NCBI GenBank assembly: GCA_944321765.1
Contig: CALUMQ010000032.1
Coordinates: 1-64,000 of the forward strand
Source of the DNA: an uncultured Alistipes sp.
Lineage (GTDB): Bacteria; Bacteroidota; Bacteroidia; Bacteroidales; Rikenellaceae
DNA length: 64,000 nucleotides
Direction of reading: 5' to 3'
Below are positions 16,021 to 23,779 of this stretch, one piece after another (the first letter of the stretch is position 1; every line of letters starts with the position of its first letter). The position numbers and the translations under genes were made by a program. The notes under the pieces were generated by a model. The model worked only from the letters and a program-made list of their open reading frames with translations, searched no databases and was not told the DNA's origin.

Positions 16021-17187
16021 TTACTTCTGGTTGTAAAGTTCCGTAAGGTCTATTTCATCGAAGGGCTCGTCTCCAAATGCGGGATAGTAGCGCAGCAGCA
16101 CACGCTCCTTCCGGGCGTCGATGGAGATCACCGCATAGCCGGCCAGATTATTCATTTTGTAATAGGTGACATGCTTGGCCTCCTCGGAGAGCGTCTGCTT
16201 ACGCTGTTCGGCCGTCGAGGCATTCCAGGTCGGCTTCCAGTCGACCAGCGCCGGACCGTAGCTGTCGAGTCCGAACTGATAGGTCGGTTTGGCCGTTCGA
16301 CGCAGATTGGTGGTGCTCGTCACCATCACCTGCACGATCGGGCCCCAGGGCGTATCCCTGCGCAATACCGAGTAGCGGTGCAGGTGGGCACACAGAAAGA
16401 TCGCCTTGTTTTGAGCCAGCACCTTCAGAAATTCGTCACGGCTCTCCGGACGGGATTTCAGATAGTACCAGCAACGCTCCGTCGCGGGAATCGCCGGTTC
16501 GTGCATGCAGACAAACTTGTATTTGGCCGTAGAATTTTCGAGCGCCTTCCGGGCGAAATCGATCTGTTCGGAGGTATTGCCATAAGCGTCCAACACCACA
16601 ATCAGCACTTCTCCGATCTGATAGAGATAATTCGCTTCCTCAACCTCTTCCGAACCGATCTGTTTCTTTATAAAGGGAGTATAATAGGTTTTGAATGCAT
16701 CCCGGGCCTCCTGCCGGCACTCATCGAAACCCGTAACATCATGATTTCCCTTTACGAGCAGCCAGGGAACCCCGAGCTTCGCCGACTCCAGCACATTCAT
16801 CATGTTTTCGGCCATCCGGTTGGACATGCCTTCCACGTTGGCTATACCCTCCGAGATGTCTCCCAGCTGAACGATGCATCGGATCGGAGGTTCGCACTCC
16901 GCAATACGGCGGTCCAGAGCCTCGACCAGGTCCGACCAGTTGCTTTTGGTTACAGGGGCATACGTTTTGGTGATCTGCTGATAGTCGCCGGGCTTGTTGG
17001 CCTGCATCTTCTCCAGATCATAGAAAGAGGTGTCACAATAGTGCACGTCTCCCAGAACCAGGAGACTCACATCCCCGGTTTTCCTGGCACTCCGGCCGTC
17101 CGAGGGATTATCCAGCATGTTACATCGCGCCGCATCCACATGAAACAGGACGACAGCAATGGCGCAAACTTGAAGAATTCTATTCAT
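16021..17187 (-). CDS. Calcineurin-like metallophosphoesterase, exported
   Basis: A 388-residue protein, first gene of the SusC/SusD operon. N-terminal signal peptide (hydrophobic 5-18); a Cys at about 22 does not sit in a standard lipobox, so soluble or lipid-anchored export is undecided. Motifs: LVLGDVHYCD, QLGDISEG, VKGNHDVTG, CMHEPAIP and LCAHLHRYS, the full dimetal phosphoesterase set. Paralogue of 4919-6016, sharing motif flanks and the C-terminal NQK ending. A phosphatase as the leading gene of a nutrient-import operon is uncommon and points to a phosphate-bearing substrate. The exact substrate is not known. Confidence 0.87.
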   Translation of the reverse strand: MNRILQVCAIAVVLFHVDAARCNMLDNPSDGRSARKTGDVSLLVLGDVHYCDTSFYDLEKMQANKPGDYQQITKTYAPVTKSNWSDLVEALDRRIAECEPPIRCIVQLGDISEGIANVEGMSNRMAENMMNVLESAKLGVPWLLVKGNHDVTGFDECRQEARDAFKTYYTPFIKKQIGSEEVEEANYLYQIGEVLIVVLDAYGNTSEQIDFARKALENSTAKYKFVCMHEPAIPATERCWYYLKSRPESRDEFLKVLAQNKAIFLCAHLHRYSVLRRDTPWGPIVQVMVTSTTNLRRTAKPTYQFGLDSYGPALVDWKPTWNASTAEQRKQTLSEEAKHVTYYKMNNLAGYAVISIDARKERVLLRYYPAFGDEPFDEIDLTELYNQK

Positions 17188-17250
17188 CGGTCATAATTTT
17201 AGGTTTAGTAAATACCGACAATCGAAAAATCTCGAGTTCGAACCTTAAGC

Positions 17251-17263
17251 CAAAGCTAAATTA
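17251..17263 (-). promoter_or_regulatory. Putative -7 element for the SusC/SusD operon
   Basis: Two overlapping minus-strand candidates: TAATTTAG (17256-17263), one mismatch from TAnnTTTG and 8 nt after the ATTAA repeat just as in the other arm, and TAGCTTTG (17251-17258), an exact match. Either would give a leader of about 60 nt. Confidence 0.5.
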
Positions 17264-17271
17264 GCCCACAG

Positions 17272-17305
17272 CTCTTAATAGAGGATTAATATCCGTATTA
17301 ATGAG
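17272..17305 (-). promoter_or_regulatory. Triple ATTAA repeat, second copy of the candidate operator
   Basis: On the minus strand ATTAA occurs three times with 12- then 11-bp phasing and the same flanks (ATTAATA, ATTAAT, TATTAAGAG) as the copy at 1365-1398; 22 conserved bases in 34 are identical in place. It lies between the divergent phosphoesterase-SusCD operon and the DUF5689 lipoprotein gene, 85 nt upstream of the former. Confidence 0.6.
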
Positions 17306-17358
17306 ACTTTTTTTTCGATTTTTTTCATTTTGTAACAGAATATATATCTTTTTTTATA

Positions 17359-17366
17359 TAAATTTG
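17359..17366 (+). promoter_or_regulatory. Putative -7 element (TAAATTTG) for the DUF5689 lipoprotein gene
   Basis: Exact TAnnTTTG match in a very T-rich stretch (17306-17366), 78 nt upstream of ATG 17445. Nearest TTTG (17329-17332) is 26 nt away, longer than the usual 19-21 nt. Confidence 0.5.
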
Positions 17367-17444
17367 TGCTAACGCAAGAGGCTGACATATCGTTTTCCCG
17401 TTCGAATCTTAAGCCCAAAGAAAACAACACAACGATGATGAATT

Positions 17445-20400
17445 ATGAACGGGATAAAAAACACATTACCTCTGTTTGCATGCATGATATCCTTATGCAT
17501 GTTTTCTTCGTGCCTTGAGGTCGAGAAGTTCATACAGGAGACGTATGTCTACGAACCGTCCGGGCAGAAAGTCGACATCTCGGAGTTGAAAAAGCTCGAG
17601 GCCGACGCAACCATTACCGAAGACATATATATACAAGGCATCGTAACATCCAGCGATGCCAACGGCAACTACGCCCAAAAGATCGTAGTGCAGGATCCGA
17701 GTGGCGCCGTATCGATCAAGGCCGACCTGAGCACCTCGAACGAATTGTTCCCCATCGGGCAAAAGGTCTCCATCCAATGCCGGGACCTGGTTCTGGCAGA
17801 CATTGGCGGTAACCGTCAGCTGTGTGCCTCCGTATCGGGAGAAGGGTTGCAGAAAACCGCCTCGGCCATCGACAACCGTACCGCCCGCTCGACAATCTTC
17901 GCCATCTCCGGAGGCTCGCCCATAGACCCGGCTCCGCTTCATCTGAGCGACCTGGACGCCGACCTGCGTTCACACGAGGACTGCCTGGTAACACTCCAGG
18001 AGGTTTTCTTCCAGACCAATCTGCTGCCGTTTGCCAACGAAGGCGGATCGTCCGAACAATACCGGACGCTCTATGACACCGAAGGGCACACGGCGCTGCT
18101 CTGCACGAGTGATGGAGCCACCATGGCCGGCGAAACGCTTCCCAAAGGCAAAGGATCCATCACGGGAATCCTGACATACGCCAACGGAAATCCCGTAATC
18201 ATGATCCGTTCGATGGACGATATTGTCTTCGACTCCTCCGTCGACTGCGAGGTCAACGATCCCGACGACCACGAGTCGGACATTCTCCTGACGGAGTACT
18301 ACGCCGCCAACGGAGCCTACTATATCGAGATATTCAACGTCGGGACCCAAACCGTCGATCTGAGCGAATACAGCCTTGCGCGCGACAACGCCTCCGACGG
18401 GAAATTCGACCATACGCTTTCCCTTGACCAACAGCCGCTCGGGCCCTTCGGCATGGCCGTATATTGCAATACGGAGGCCTCTCAGAGCGTCGTGAAACAG
18501 AGCACCCCGGCCGAAAACTGGGATCCTCTGCGCACCAACTATTCCACGATCCGCCTCGACGAACTGCAGCTCGACGGGAACTCCCAGATCGCCCTGCTGA
18601 AGAACGGCGAGATCGTCGACATGCTTTCGACCACCAACAAGTACAACTGGGCGGCCAACAAGACGCTTATCCGCCGGCAGAACATCAAGGGGCACTCCAA
18701 GACGAGTGACTTCACGCGTGCCGATGCGGGCTGGATCACCAAAGTCGCAGCCTACGCCTACAACCTGGGAAACCACCGCTTCTTCGATACGGATCCCGAC
18801 TTCGAATCCCTTTCGGCACCGATGCCCAAAACGATTCTCGAAATTCGTTCGATGGATCCCGGAATCATCTCCTCGTCCCTGTCGATCACCGGGCGCATCA
18901 CCTCGGACCGCACGGCCGGGAACGTGGCCGGGAACCGGCTGTTCATGCAGGACGGCTCGAACCGGGGCATCTGCATCGCATTCCGCGAGGGGCAGAACCA
19001 CACCTACAACGCCGGAGATGAAATATCCGTGGAGCTGTACGGCAGCGAGCTCATCAATGAAAACGGACTCTGGGTCATAAAGGACTGCGTTGTATCGCGA
19101 TCGGCAAGAACAGCCTCCCCCAGCTACATGCCGGAACCTGTCGAGGCCTCGGTTTCGCAGATCGAGAACCTCCAGTCCATGTACATTTTCATAAAGGACG
19201 TTCAGATCTCCGAATCGGCCCTCGGCGCGAATTACGGCGACGGCGCTGCACGGTCGGAGGACCTCTTCGCCAATGAGTTCTGGATCTCGACGCTTGCCGA
19301 AGCGACCTTTGCCGCAACCCCCGTGGCACAGCAGAGCGGTTCGATCCGCGGCATTGCCGGCATGGATGGAACCAATCCGGTAATCATGCCCCGCAACGAG
19401 GAGGATCTGGCGGATCTGAATCAGACCCGCTTCACCCCCATCAAGGCCGCTCCCGTCGATGTCGCCGTACTGAAAAATTACGCCGCGGGAACCATTCCCG
19501 ACGATATCCGCGTCACCGTCACCGTCACGACCGACAACAGCGCCGGCAACATGCCGTCGAACAAGATCTTCGTACAGGATACTGCCGACGGATTCCTTCT
19601 GCAACTTCCCGGAGCCAACACCTACTCGTTCGGACAGACGCTGATCATCGTACTCAAAGATGCACAACTTGCAAAGGGGGACGAGTTGATCGTCACGCCC
19701 GCCTCGGAGGGATCGGTAGTGGCCATCGGAGCTCCCGACCCGTCGTTGCAGCCCACCCGGATCACCCCGAAGGAACTCGCCGACAACCTCTACAAACTGG
19801 TGACGATATCCGACGTGCAGGTTGACGAGTCATGCCGACTGAACAAATTCGAGGGCACGCTCAAATTCAACGCACGCGGTATCTCCTCCATGATCAATGT
19901 CGTAATCGAGCCGACGGCAGCATGGGCCGGGGCATACCTTCCGACGGCAGCAGGCGCCATCACGGGACTGCTCTCACGCAACGGTACGGACTTCGTTCTC
20001 TACCCGCGCAGCGAGGCCGACCTGCAGGAACTCCCGCATAACGGAACACGTCTCGACGGAGAGAAGGTCGTATACTTTGTTCCGAGCACCGATCCCGCCG
20101 CCGACCTGTTCATCTCGGAGACCGTAATGGGAGACCTCGACGCCAATGGAGCGCTGCTCAGTTCGGTTGCACGCAACAAATGCAACTCCAAGTTTGTGGA
20201 GCTGTACAACCCGACCGGCGAGTCGCTGAAGCTCTCCGACTACCGGGTGGCATGCATCAAATACAACAACAGCGTATCGCGAAGCGACATCGCCTATTAT
20301 CAGTTCCCCGAAGGGCTGACACTGGCTCCCGGGCGGACGGTCGTCTTCAAATATGTCAGCTGCGCGCTGGGAACCTCGACCGCGGCCTTCATGACCAACA

Positions 20401-20891
20401 CGATCTGGCCCGTGGGATACTCGGGAGACAGCAATCTCAAATCCGACGTGAAGATCGACACCGAAGCCGTTCCCGGCGTCATTCTCTGCCTCGATGCCCG
20501 GGATTACTCCAAATCGATCGCCAATGCGACACAGGCATTCCCGGGATTTGACGGCAACGACATTCTGGTTGTTCAGAAGAGCGTCGACGAAGGGGCAACC
20601 TGGACGGAGATCGACCGCTTGTTCTCCCTGCCCACGGCCAACGGAACATTCACCGGAGGGGTCACCTACCCGTTCCTGAAGGGTTACATGCGCAAACCCG
20701 GTGTACTCGGGACTCCGGGCAACCTCACCGACGTACAGGATCCCGCCTATACGGAAAAGACCTCCAACCGGAATCACAACGACTTCGAGAGCACGCAGTG
20801 CAATCCCACGTCCGGAGGTGCTGCCAACTGGATTCCGATGTCCATCGGAGACACGAGCGATCTGGGTGTGCATGCATTCTCCATCGAATGA
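17445..20891 (+). CDS. Large surface lipoprotein with DUF5689 and lamin-tail domains
   Basis: A 1148-residue lipoprotein (lipobox MFSSC, C23). It is modular. OB-like DUF5689 segments occur near 45-160, around 470-590, and again later (IYIQGIVTSSDANGNY and SITGRITSDRTAGN are equivalent strands). Two lamin-tail-like domains are seen at about 280-400 (LLTEYYAANGAYYIEIFN) and about 885-1000 (KFVELYNPTGESLKLSDYR). The N-terminus suits outer-membrane display. Such Bacteroidetes proteins often lie beside SusCD or secreted phosphatases/nucleases, but no catalytic motif is seen here. It diverges from the SusCD operon and shares its ATTAA-repeat region. Likely role: extracellular binding or scaffold protein of the locus; ligand unknown. 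Confidence 0.7.
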   Translation: MNGIKNTLPLFACMISLCMFSSCLEVEKFIQETYVYEPSGQKVDISELKKLEADATITEDIYIQGIVTSSDANGNYAQKIVVQDPSGAVSIKADLSTSNELFPIGQKVSIQCRDLVLADIGGNRQLCASVSGEGLQKTASAIDNRTARSTIFAISGGSPIDPAPLHLSDLDADLRSHEDCLVTLQEVFFQTNLLPFANEGGSSEQYRTLYDTEGHTALLCTSDGATMAGETLPKGKGSITGILTYANGNPVIMIRSMDDIVFDSSVDCEVNDPDDHESDILLTEYYAANGAYYIEIFNVGTQTVDLSEYSLARDNASDGKFDHTLSLDQQPLGPFGMAVYCNTEASQSVVKQSTPAENWDPLRTNYSTIRLDELQLDGNSQIALLKNGEIVDMLSTTNKYNWAANKTLIRRQNIKGHSKTSDFTRADAGWITKVAAYAYNLGNHRFFDTDPDFESLSAPMPKTILEIRSMDPGIISSSLSITGRITSDRTAGNVAGNRLFMQDGSNRGICIAFREGQNHTYNAGDEISVELYGSELINENGLWVIKDCVVSRSARTASPSYMPEPVEASVSQIENLQSMYIFIKDVQISESALGANYGDGAARSEDLFANEFWISTLAEATFAATPVAQQSGSIRGIAGMDGTNPVIMPRNEEDLADLNQTRFTPIKAAPVDVAVLKNYAAGTIPDDIRVTVTVTTDNSAGNMPSNKIFVQDTADGFLLQLPGANTYSFGQTLIIVLKDAQLAKGDELIVTPASEGSVVAIGAPDPSLQPTRITPKELADNLYKLVTISDVQVDESCRLNKFEGTLKFNARGISSMINVVIEPTAAWAGAYLPTAAGAITGLLSRNGTDFVLYPRSEADLQELPHNGTRLDGEKVVYFVPSTDPAADLFISETVMGDLDANGALLSSVARNKCNSKFVELYNPTGESLKLSDYRVACIKYNNSVSRSDIAYYQFPEGLTLAPGRTVVFKYVSCALGTSTAAFMTNTIWPVGYSGDSNLKSDVKIDTEAVPGVILCLDARDYSKSIANATQAFPGFDGNDILVVQKSVDEGATWTEIDRLFSLPTANGTFTGGVTYPFLKGYMRKPGVLGTPGNLTDVQDPAYTEKTSNRNHNDFESTQCNPTSGGAANWIPMSIGDTSDLGVHAFSIE

Positions 20892-20944
20892 GGCAGCCCC
20901 CCGAAGAGCGTCATCAAGGAGCTTTTCGAGGATTCTGAAAAACA

Positions 20945-20976
20945 AAACGGCACGCAACGCAGGTTGTGTGCCGTTT
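20945..20976 (+). terminator. Terminator after the DUF5689 lipoprotein
   Basis: Nine-bp arms AAACGGCAC/GTGCCGTTT extended inside by AAC/GTT, 54 nt after the stop codon. The T tract is short (TTTGTCGTTT), so efficiency is uncertain. Confidence 0.65.
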
Positions 20977-21037
20977 GTCGTTTCAGCGCAGGTGGAAGGT
21001 CCCCGGGCGGAATCACCCGCCGCCCCGCAGCAGGGCT

Positions 21038-21532
21038 TCACTCTCGGCGGGGCCGGATCGACGACAGACGTGCCACCTGCTTCAGGTCGAACATCCCGTA
21101 GATGTTCACCGCGACGGTCTCCTTCTCCCCCCAGGTCAGCATCAGCAGCTCGGAGTTGAGCGAGAAGGCCGCCTCGCGCAGGTAGAAGCGGGTCGTCTGC
21201 CCCTGCTCGGAGGTCGACATCACCAATTGGAAGGAGTTCGCCTGGTCGTCGACCAGCACCTCGGCATCGGCCACGAAGCGCGCGGCAGCGGCCTCACTCC
21301 CGCCGTCAAGGGCCACGATGCGGATATACTGGATGCCGTCGAGCAGATCGGCCAACTTCCCGTCGCCCTTCTCGGCCGCCTGGCGGCTCATCATGCGCAT
21401 CATCTTGCGTTCGAGCTGCACGCTGGTAAACCCCTCGGCTTTCGAATAGCGGTCGAAGAAGCGCCAGGAGGCATTCTGCCCGCTCGCCAGCATGGGCAGC
21501 AGCACCAGCAACAGTATCAGAATTCGTTTCAT
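21038..21532 (-). CDS. DUF4252-type exported protein
   Basis: A 164-residue protein with a signal peptide (cut after LASGQ). It matches the general look of DUF4252 proteins of Bacteroidetes, with a start such as SWRFFDRYSKAEGFTSVQL and an alternating strand/helix pattern ending in LARLSS-type residues. It is the last gene of the sigma factor operon, 12 nt after the outer-membrane barrel gene. DUF4252 proteins are typically found beside ECF sigma/anti-sigma pairs. The function is unknown; localisation is periplasmic. Confidence 0.75.
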   Translation of the reverse strand: MKRILILLLVLLPMLASGQNASWRFFDRYSKAEGFTSVQLERKMMRMMSRQAAEKGDGKLADLLDGIQYIRIVALDGGSEAAAARFVADAEVLVDDQANSFQLVMSTSEQGQTTRFYLREAAFSLNSELLMLTWGEKETVAVNIYGMFDLKQVARLSSIRPRRE

Positions 21533-21544
21533 ATGCCGAGGGTT

Positions 21545-22450
21545 TTACATGGCCAGGTTGAGACCGAACGAGAGCGGATGCACCTCGGGACCTATGCCCT
21601 TCTCGAAGAGCGGCGTCACGCCGTAGCGGACATAAAGCCCGACGCAGTAATAGGAGACCGTAGCACCTACGCCGAAGCGGAACGAGTTCACCCCCGAGAG
21701 CGGATTCTTCTCCTTGGGTTTCTTATAGATGGCGTTGGCGCCCATCGTGAAGTCGAAATACCCCGTCAACGACAACTTCAGATGCTTGGCCGGGGTGCAG
21801 GCAAAACTGAGCGGAACTCCCAGCGACGTGACACGGAGCTTCGACTTGTCGGCCGGCTCGTCGAGTGTCACGGGAGTGATCATTCCGTTTTCGTTGCCGA
21901 GCGTAAGCGAACGGTCCGCAAGACGGAAGTTGTCGACCGTATAGCGCAATCCGAAGATGACGGAGGTGTTGTGCCGCTTGTCCAGTCCGATATCCAGTCC
22001 GACGAGCATCGTGGAGAAGTGGAACGAGTTCCCGTTCTTGAGGTCGAAGAATTGCTCCGTGCCGGCGGGATAGGCGCCGTAATCCAGGCCGGTGGCGATG
22101 TTGTAACCCCACTCCGTCCGGCTCAGGGCGATCAGGTTGAACCGCGACTGCTGTATCTGTGCGGCACGGGTGCGGAGCGTCTCACCCGAGATGCCCGAGA
22201 GCGTAATGCCGAATCCCCCGACCTCGAGCACCACCTCGTCACCCCCCGAGGCACGGTGCAGGGCCACCAGGTCGGTGTCGACCGTATCGAGGCGTTCGAG
22301 GCTGTCGGCCGACAGCGGTGTTGCGCAGAGACGGAGCATGACCGTCGAATCGGGCGCTTCCGCCTCCGGATGCGTTGTTTGTGCCCCCGCGGGGCAGGCC
22401 CACAGCAGCGCTGCGGCCGCCACAAGCAATGAGTAGGGTTTCACTTTCAT
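21545..22450 (-). CDS. Outer-membrane beta-barrel protein
   Basis: A 301-residue protein starting MKVKPYSLLV with a signal peptide cut near AGAQ. The start at 22450 is preferred because upstream codons in this frame overlap the anti-sigma-like gene and encode no signal. After about 90 residues of soluble region, alternating amphipathic strands (FHFSTMLVGLDIGL, SVIFGLRYTVDNFRL, LKLSLTGYFDFTMGANA, FRFGVGATVSYYCVGLYVRYG) suggest an 8- to 10-strand barrel of the PorT/outer-membrane-barrel type. It lies in the ECF sigma operon, so it may be an envelope component whose assembly is monitored by that system. Function is not known. Confidence 0.7.
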   Translation of the reverse strand: MKVKPYSLLVAAAALLWACPAGAQTTHPEAEAPDSTVMLRLCATPLSADSLERLDTVDTDLVALHRASGGDEVVLEVGGFGITLSGISGETLRTRAAQIQQSRFNLIALSRTEWGYNIATGLDYGAYPAGTEQFFDLKNGNSFHFSTMLVGLDIGLDKRHNTSVIFGLRYTVDNFRLADRSLTLGNENGMITPVTLDEPADKSKLRVTSLGVPLSFACTPAKHLKLSLTGYFDFTMGANAIYKKPKEKNPLSGVNSFRFGVGATVSYYCVGLYVRYGVTPLFEKGIGPEVHPLSFGLNLAM

Positions 22451-22484
22451 TTCCGATGTGTGTTTTCTGTTTCTTTCATTCCGT

Positions 22485-22979
22485 TCATTCGGTCTCGAGC
22501 AGCTCGTCGACCAGCCGGGTCGGGGCGTCAAGCGCCGCAAAGGAGTCGAAATAGGCCGTTGCCTGCATGGCCACCTCCCGGTCGTAGATCGCCACTCCGT
22601 CGATGTAGCAGTAGGGCTCGCGCAGACGGTCGACACCAATATAAATACCGATCGCCACGGCGGCCGCGGCCGCCAGCGCCGAGCTCCAGCCGACAAGGCG
22701 CCGGCGCAGGGTCGGACGTTCTCCCGAGCGCATGACCGCCTGCGGAGGCCGCCCTTCGGAAGAGAAGGCTGCGGCGTCGACCGTCCGGGGCATCCGCTCC
22801 TGCGAAAGGGCCCCGAGCCCCTCGAACAACAGCCGGTACTCCTCGAGCGAAGGAGGCAGCGCCTCCGCCGTCCGAAGGCTGTCGCGCAGTTCGCGCTCCT
22901 CGGCATCGGTCGCCGCACCCGAGAGCCAGCGTTCCGCCAGCCGTTCGAGCCGTTCATTTCGCGAATCCTGAGTCTTCAT
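22485..22979 (-). CDS. Anti-sigma-factor-like single-pass membrane protein
   Basis: A 164-residue protein with a cytoplasmic N-terminal part of about 90 residues (helical, acidic and Arg-rich), one membrane helix near 95-115 (SSALAAAAAVAIGIYIGV) after an Arg cluster, and a short periplasmic tail. It overlaps the end of the ECF sigma gene by 26 nt, the usual arrangement for a sigma factor and its membrane anti-sigma. No zinc-binding HxxxCxxC is present. The assignment rests on position and topology. Confidence 0.65.
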   Translation of the reverse strand: MKTQDSRNERLERLAERWLSGAATDAEERELRDSLRTAEALPPSLEEYRLLFEGLGALSQERMPRTVDAAAFSSEGRPPQAVMRSGERPTLRRRLVGWSSALAAAAAVAIGIYIGVDRLREPYCYIDGVAIYDREVAMQATAYFDSFAALDAPTRLVDELLETE

Positions 22980-23472
22980 CGTTCATCATCTTTTTCAATA
23001 CCTCTCGCAACGTATGTCGTGCGCGGGAGAGGAGCACGCGCACCTGGGCTTCGTCACACCCGAGCAGGGAGGCAATCTCGCCCGTCGGATACCCCTCGAT
23101 ATCCTTCAGATGGAGCGCTTCGCGCTGCCGGTCGGGCAGCGAGCGCATCGCCCGGCGCACCAGCTCCCGCGCCTCCCAACGTCCGGCCTCCCCGTCCGTC
23201 GACCGCTCGGCGTCATCCCCCACCGCGGCGTCACGCCGTTCATCGGCCCGGCGTTTGCGCAGCAGGTCGTAGCAGCGGTTGCGCACGCAGGCCATCACGA
23301 ACGACTCGAGGTTACGGCGCGGCTTCAGCCCCTCATGCTCACGCCACAGACGCTCCAGCAGGTCGTGCACCGCATCCTCGGCCTCGGCCGACGAATACAG
23401 CAGACTCCGCGCATAACGATACATGCGGTCACGAAGCGGCAGGATGCGGGCGGTGAATTCGAATTCCTCCAT
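22954..23472 (-). CDS. ECF-type RNA polymerase sigma factor
   Basis: A 172-residue sigma-70 family factor. Region 2 (RMYRYARSLLYSSAEAEDAVHDLLERLWRE) and region 4 (SLPDRQREALHLKDIEGYPTGEIASLLGC followed by VRVLLSRARHTLRE) are both clear, with no region 1 or 3, as in extracytoplasmic-function sigmas. I chose the ATG at 23472 because the product then begins just before region 2; in-frame starts at 23511, 23532 and 23592 would add a low-complexity leader. It heads an operon with an anti-sigma-like protein, an outer-membrane barrel and a DUF4252 protein. Confidence 0.88.
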   Translation of the reverse strand: MEEFEFTARILPLRDRMYRYARSLLYSSAEAEDAVHDLLERLWREHEGLKPRRNLESFVMACVRNRCYDLLRKRRADERRDAAVGDDAERSTDGEAGRWEARELVRRAMRSLPDRQREALHLKDIEGYPTGEIASLLGCDEAQVRVLLSRARHTLREVLKKMMNDEDSGFAK

Positions 23473-23674
23473 GGTATCTGTAAGACGAAGCAAAGCGTCG
23501 AAACGCAACATCGGAAGATTAAAGATCGTCATTTTTCCGAAATTTTCGGCATCCGGGATCGAAAAGCCCTTCCGGAAACGCGTCGGGTTCACCGACCGTC
23601 ACCCCGGCAGGAGGCGTCACGACCCGCCGGGAGCGGCATGAAGGCCCGAAAAGCGAAAAAATTTTGAAAAAACA

Positions 23675-23697
23675 GGTACTTTGTATTGCAAAATACC
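23675..23697. promoter_or_regulatory. Palindromic operator candidate for the PspC-PadR operon
   Basis: Arms GGTACTTTG and CAAAATACC (one mismatch in nine) flank TATTG, giving a 23-bp dyad that overlaps the -33 region of the downstream promoter. A PadR-family repressor gene is third in the same operon, so autoregulation through this site is likely. Confidence 0.6.
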
Positions 23698-23716
23698 TAA
23701 ACATGTCATATATTTG
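23685..23716 (+). promoter_or_regulatory. Promoter of the PspC-PadR-GIN operon
   Basis: ATTG (23685-23688) and TATATTTG (23709-23716) are separated by 20 nt, matching the Bacteroidetes -33/-7 pattern. The start codon is 63 nt beyond the -7 element. Confidence 0.65.
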
Positions 23717-23779
23717 CACCGTGATACTTCCATGTCCCGCCAGAACAACGGACGCCCGAAGGGTTCACACCTTAATATT

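Larger units (their letters stand above)
23473..23779. other. 307-bp intergenic region between ECF sigma and PspC operons
   Basis: Apart from the palindrome and promoter annotated separately at 23675-23716 it holds the upstream leader of the sigma gene (possible in-frame extension to 23592) and a run of A-rich sequence at 23655-23672. No RNA gene was recognised. Confidence 0.5.

Noticed and set aside
21545..22957. A 470-codon version of the outer-membrane barrel gene
   Set aside because: The extra 170 N-terminal codons overlap the anti-sigma-like gene out of frame; the signal peptide begins at 22450.
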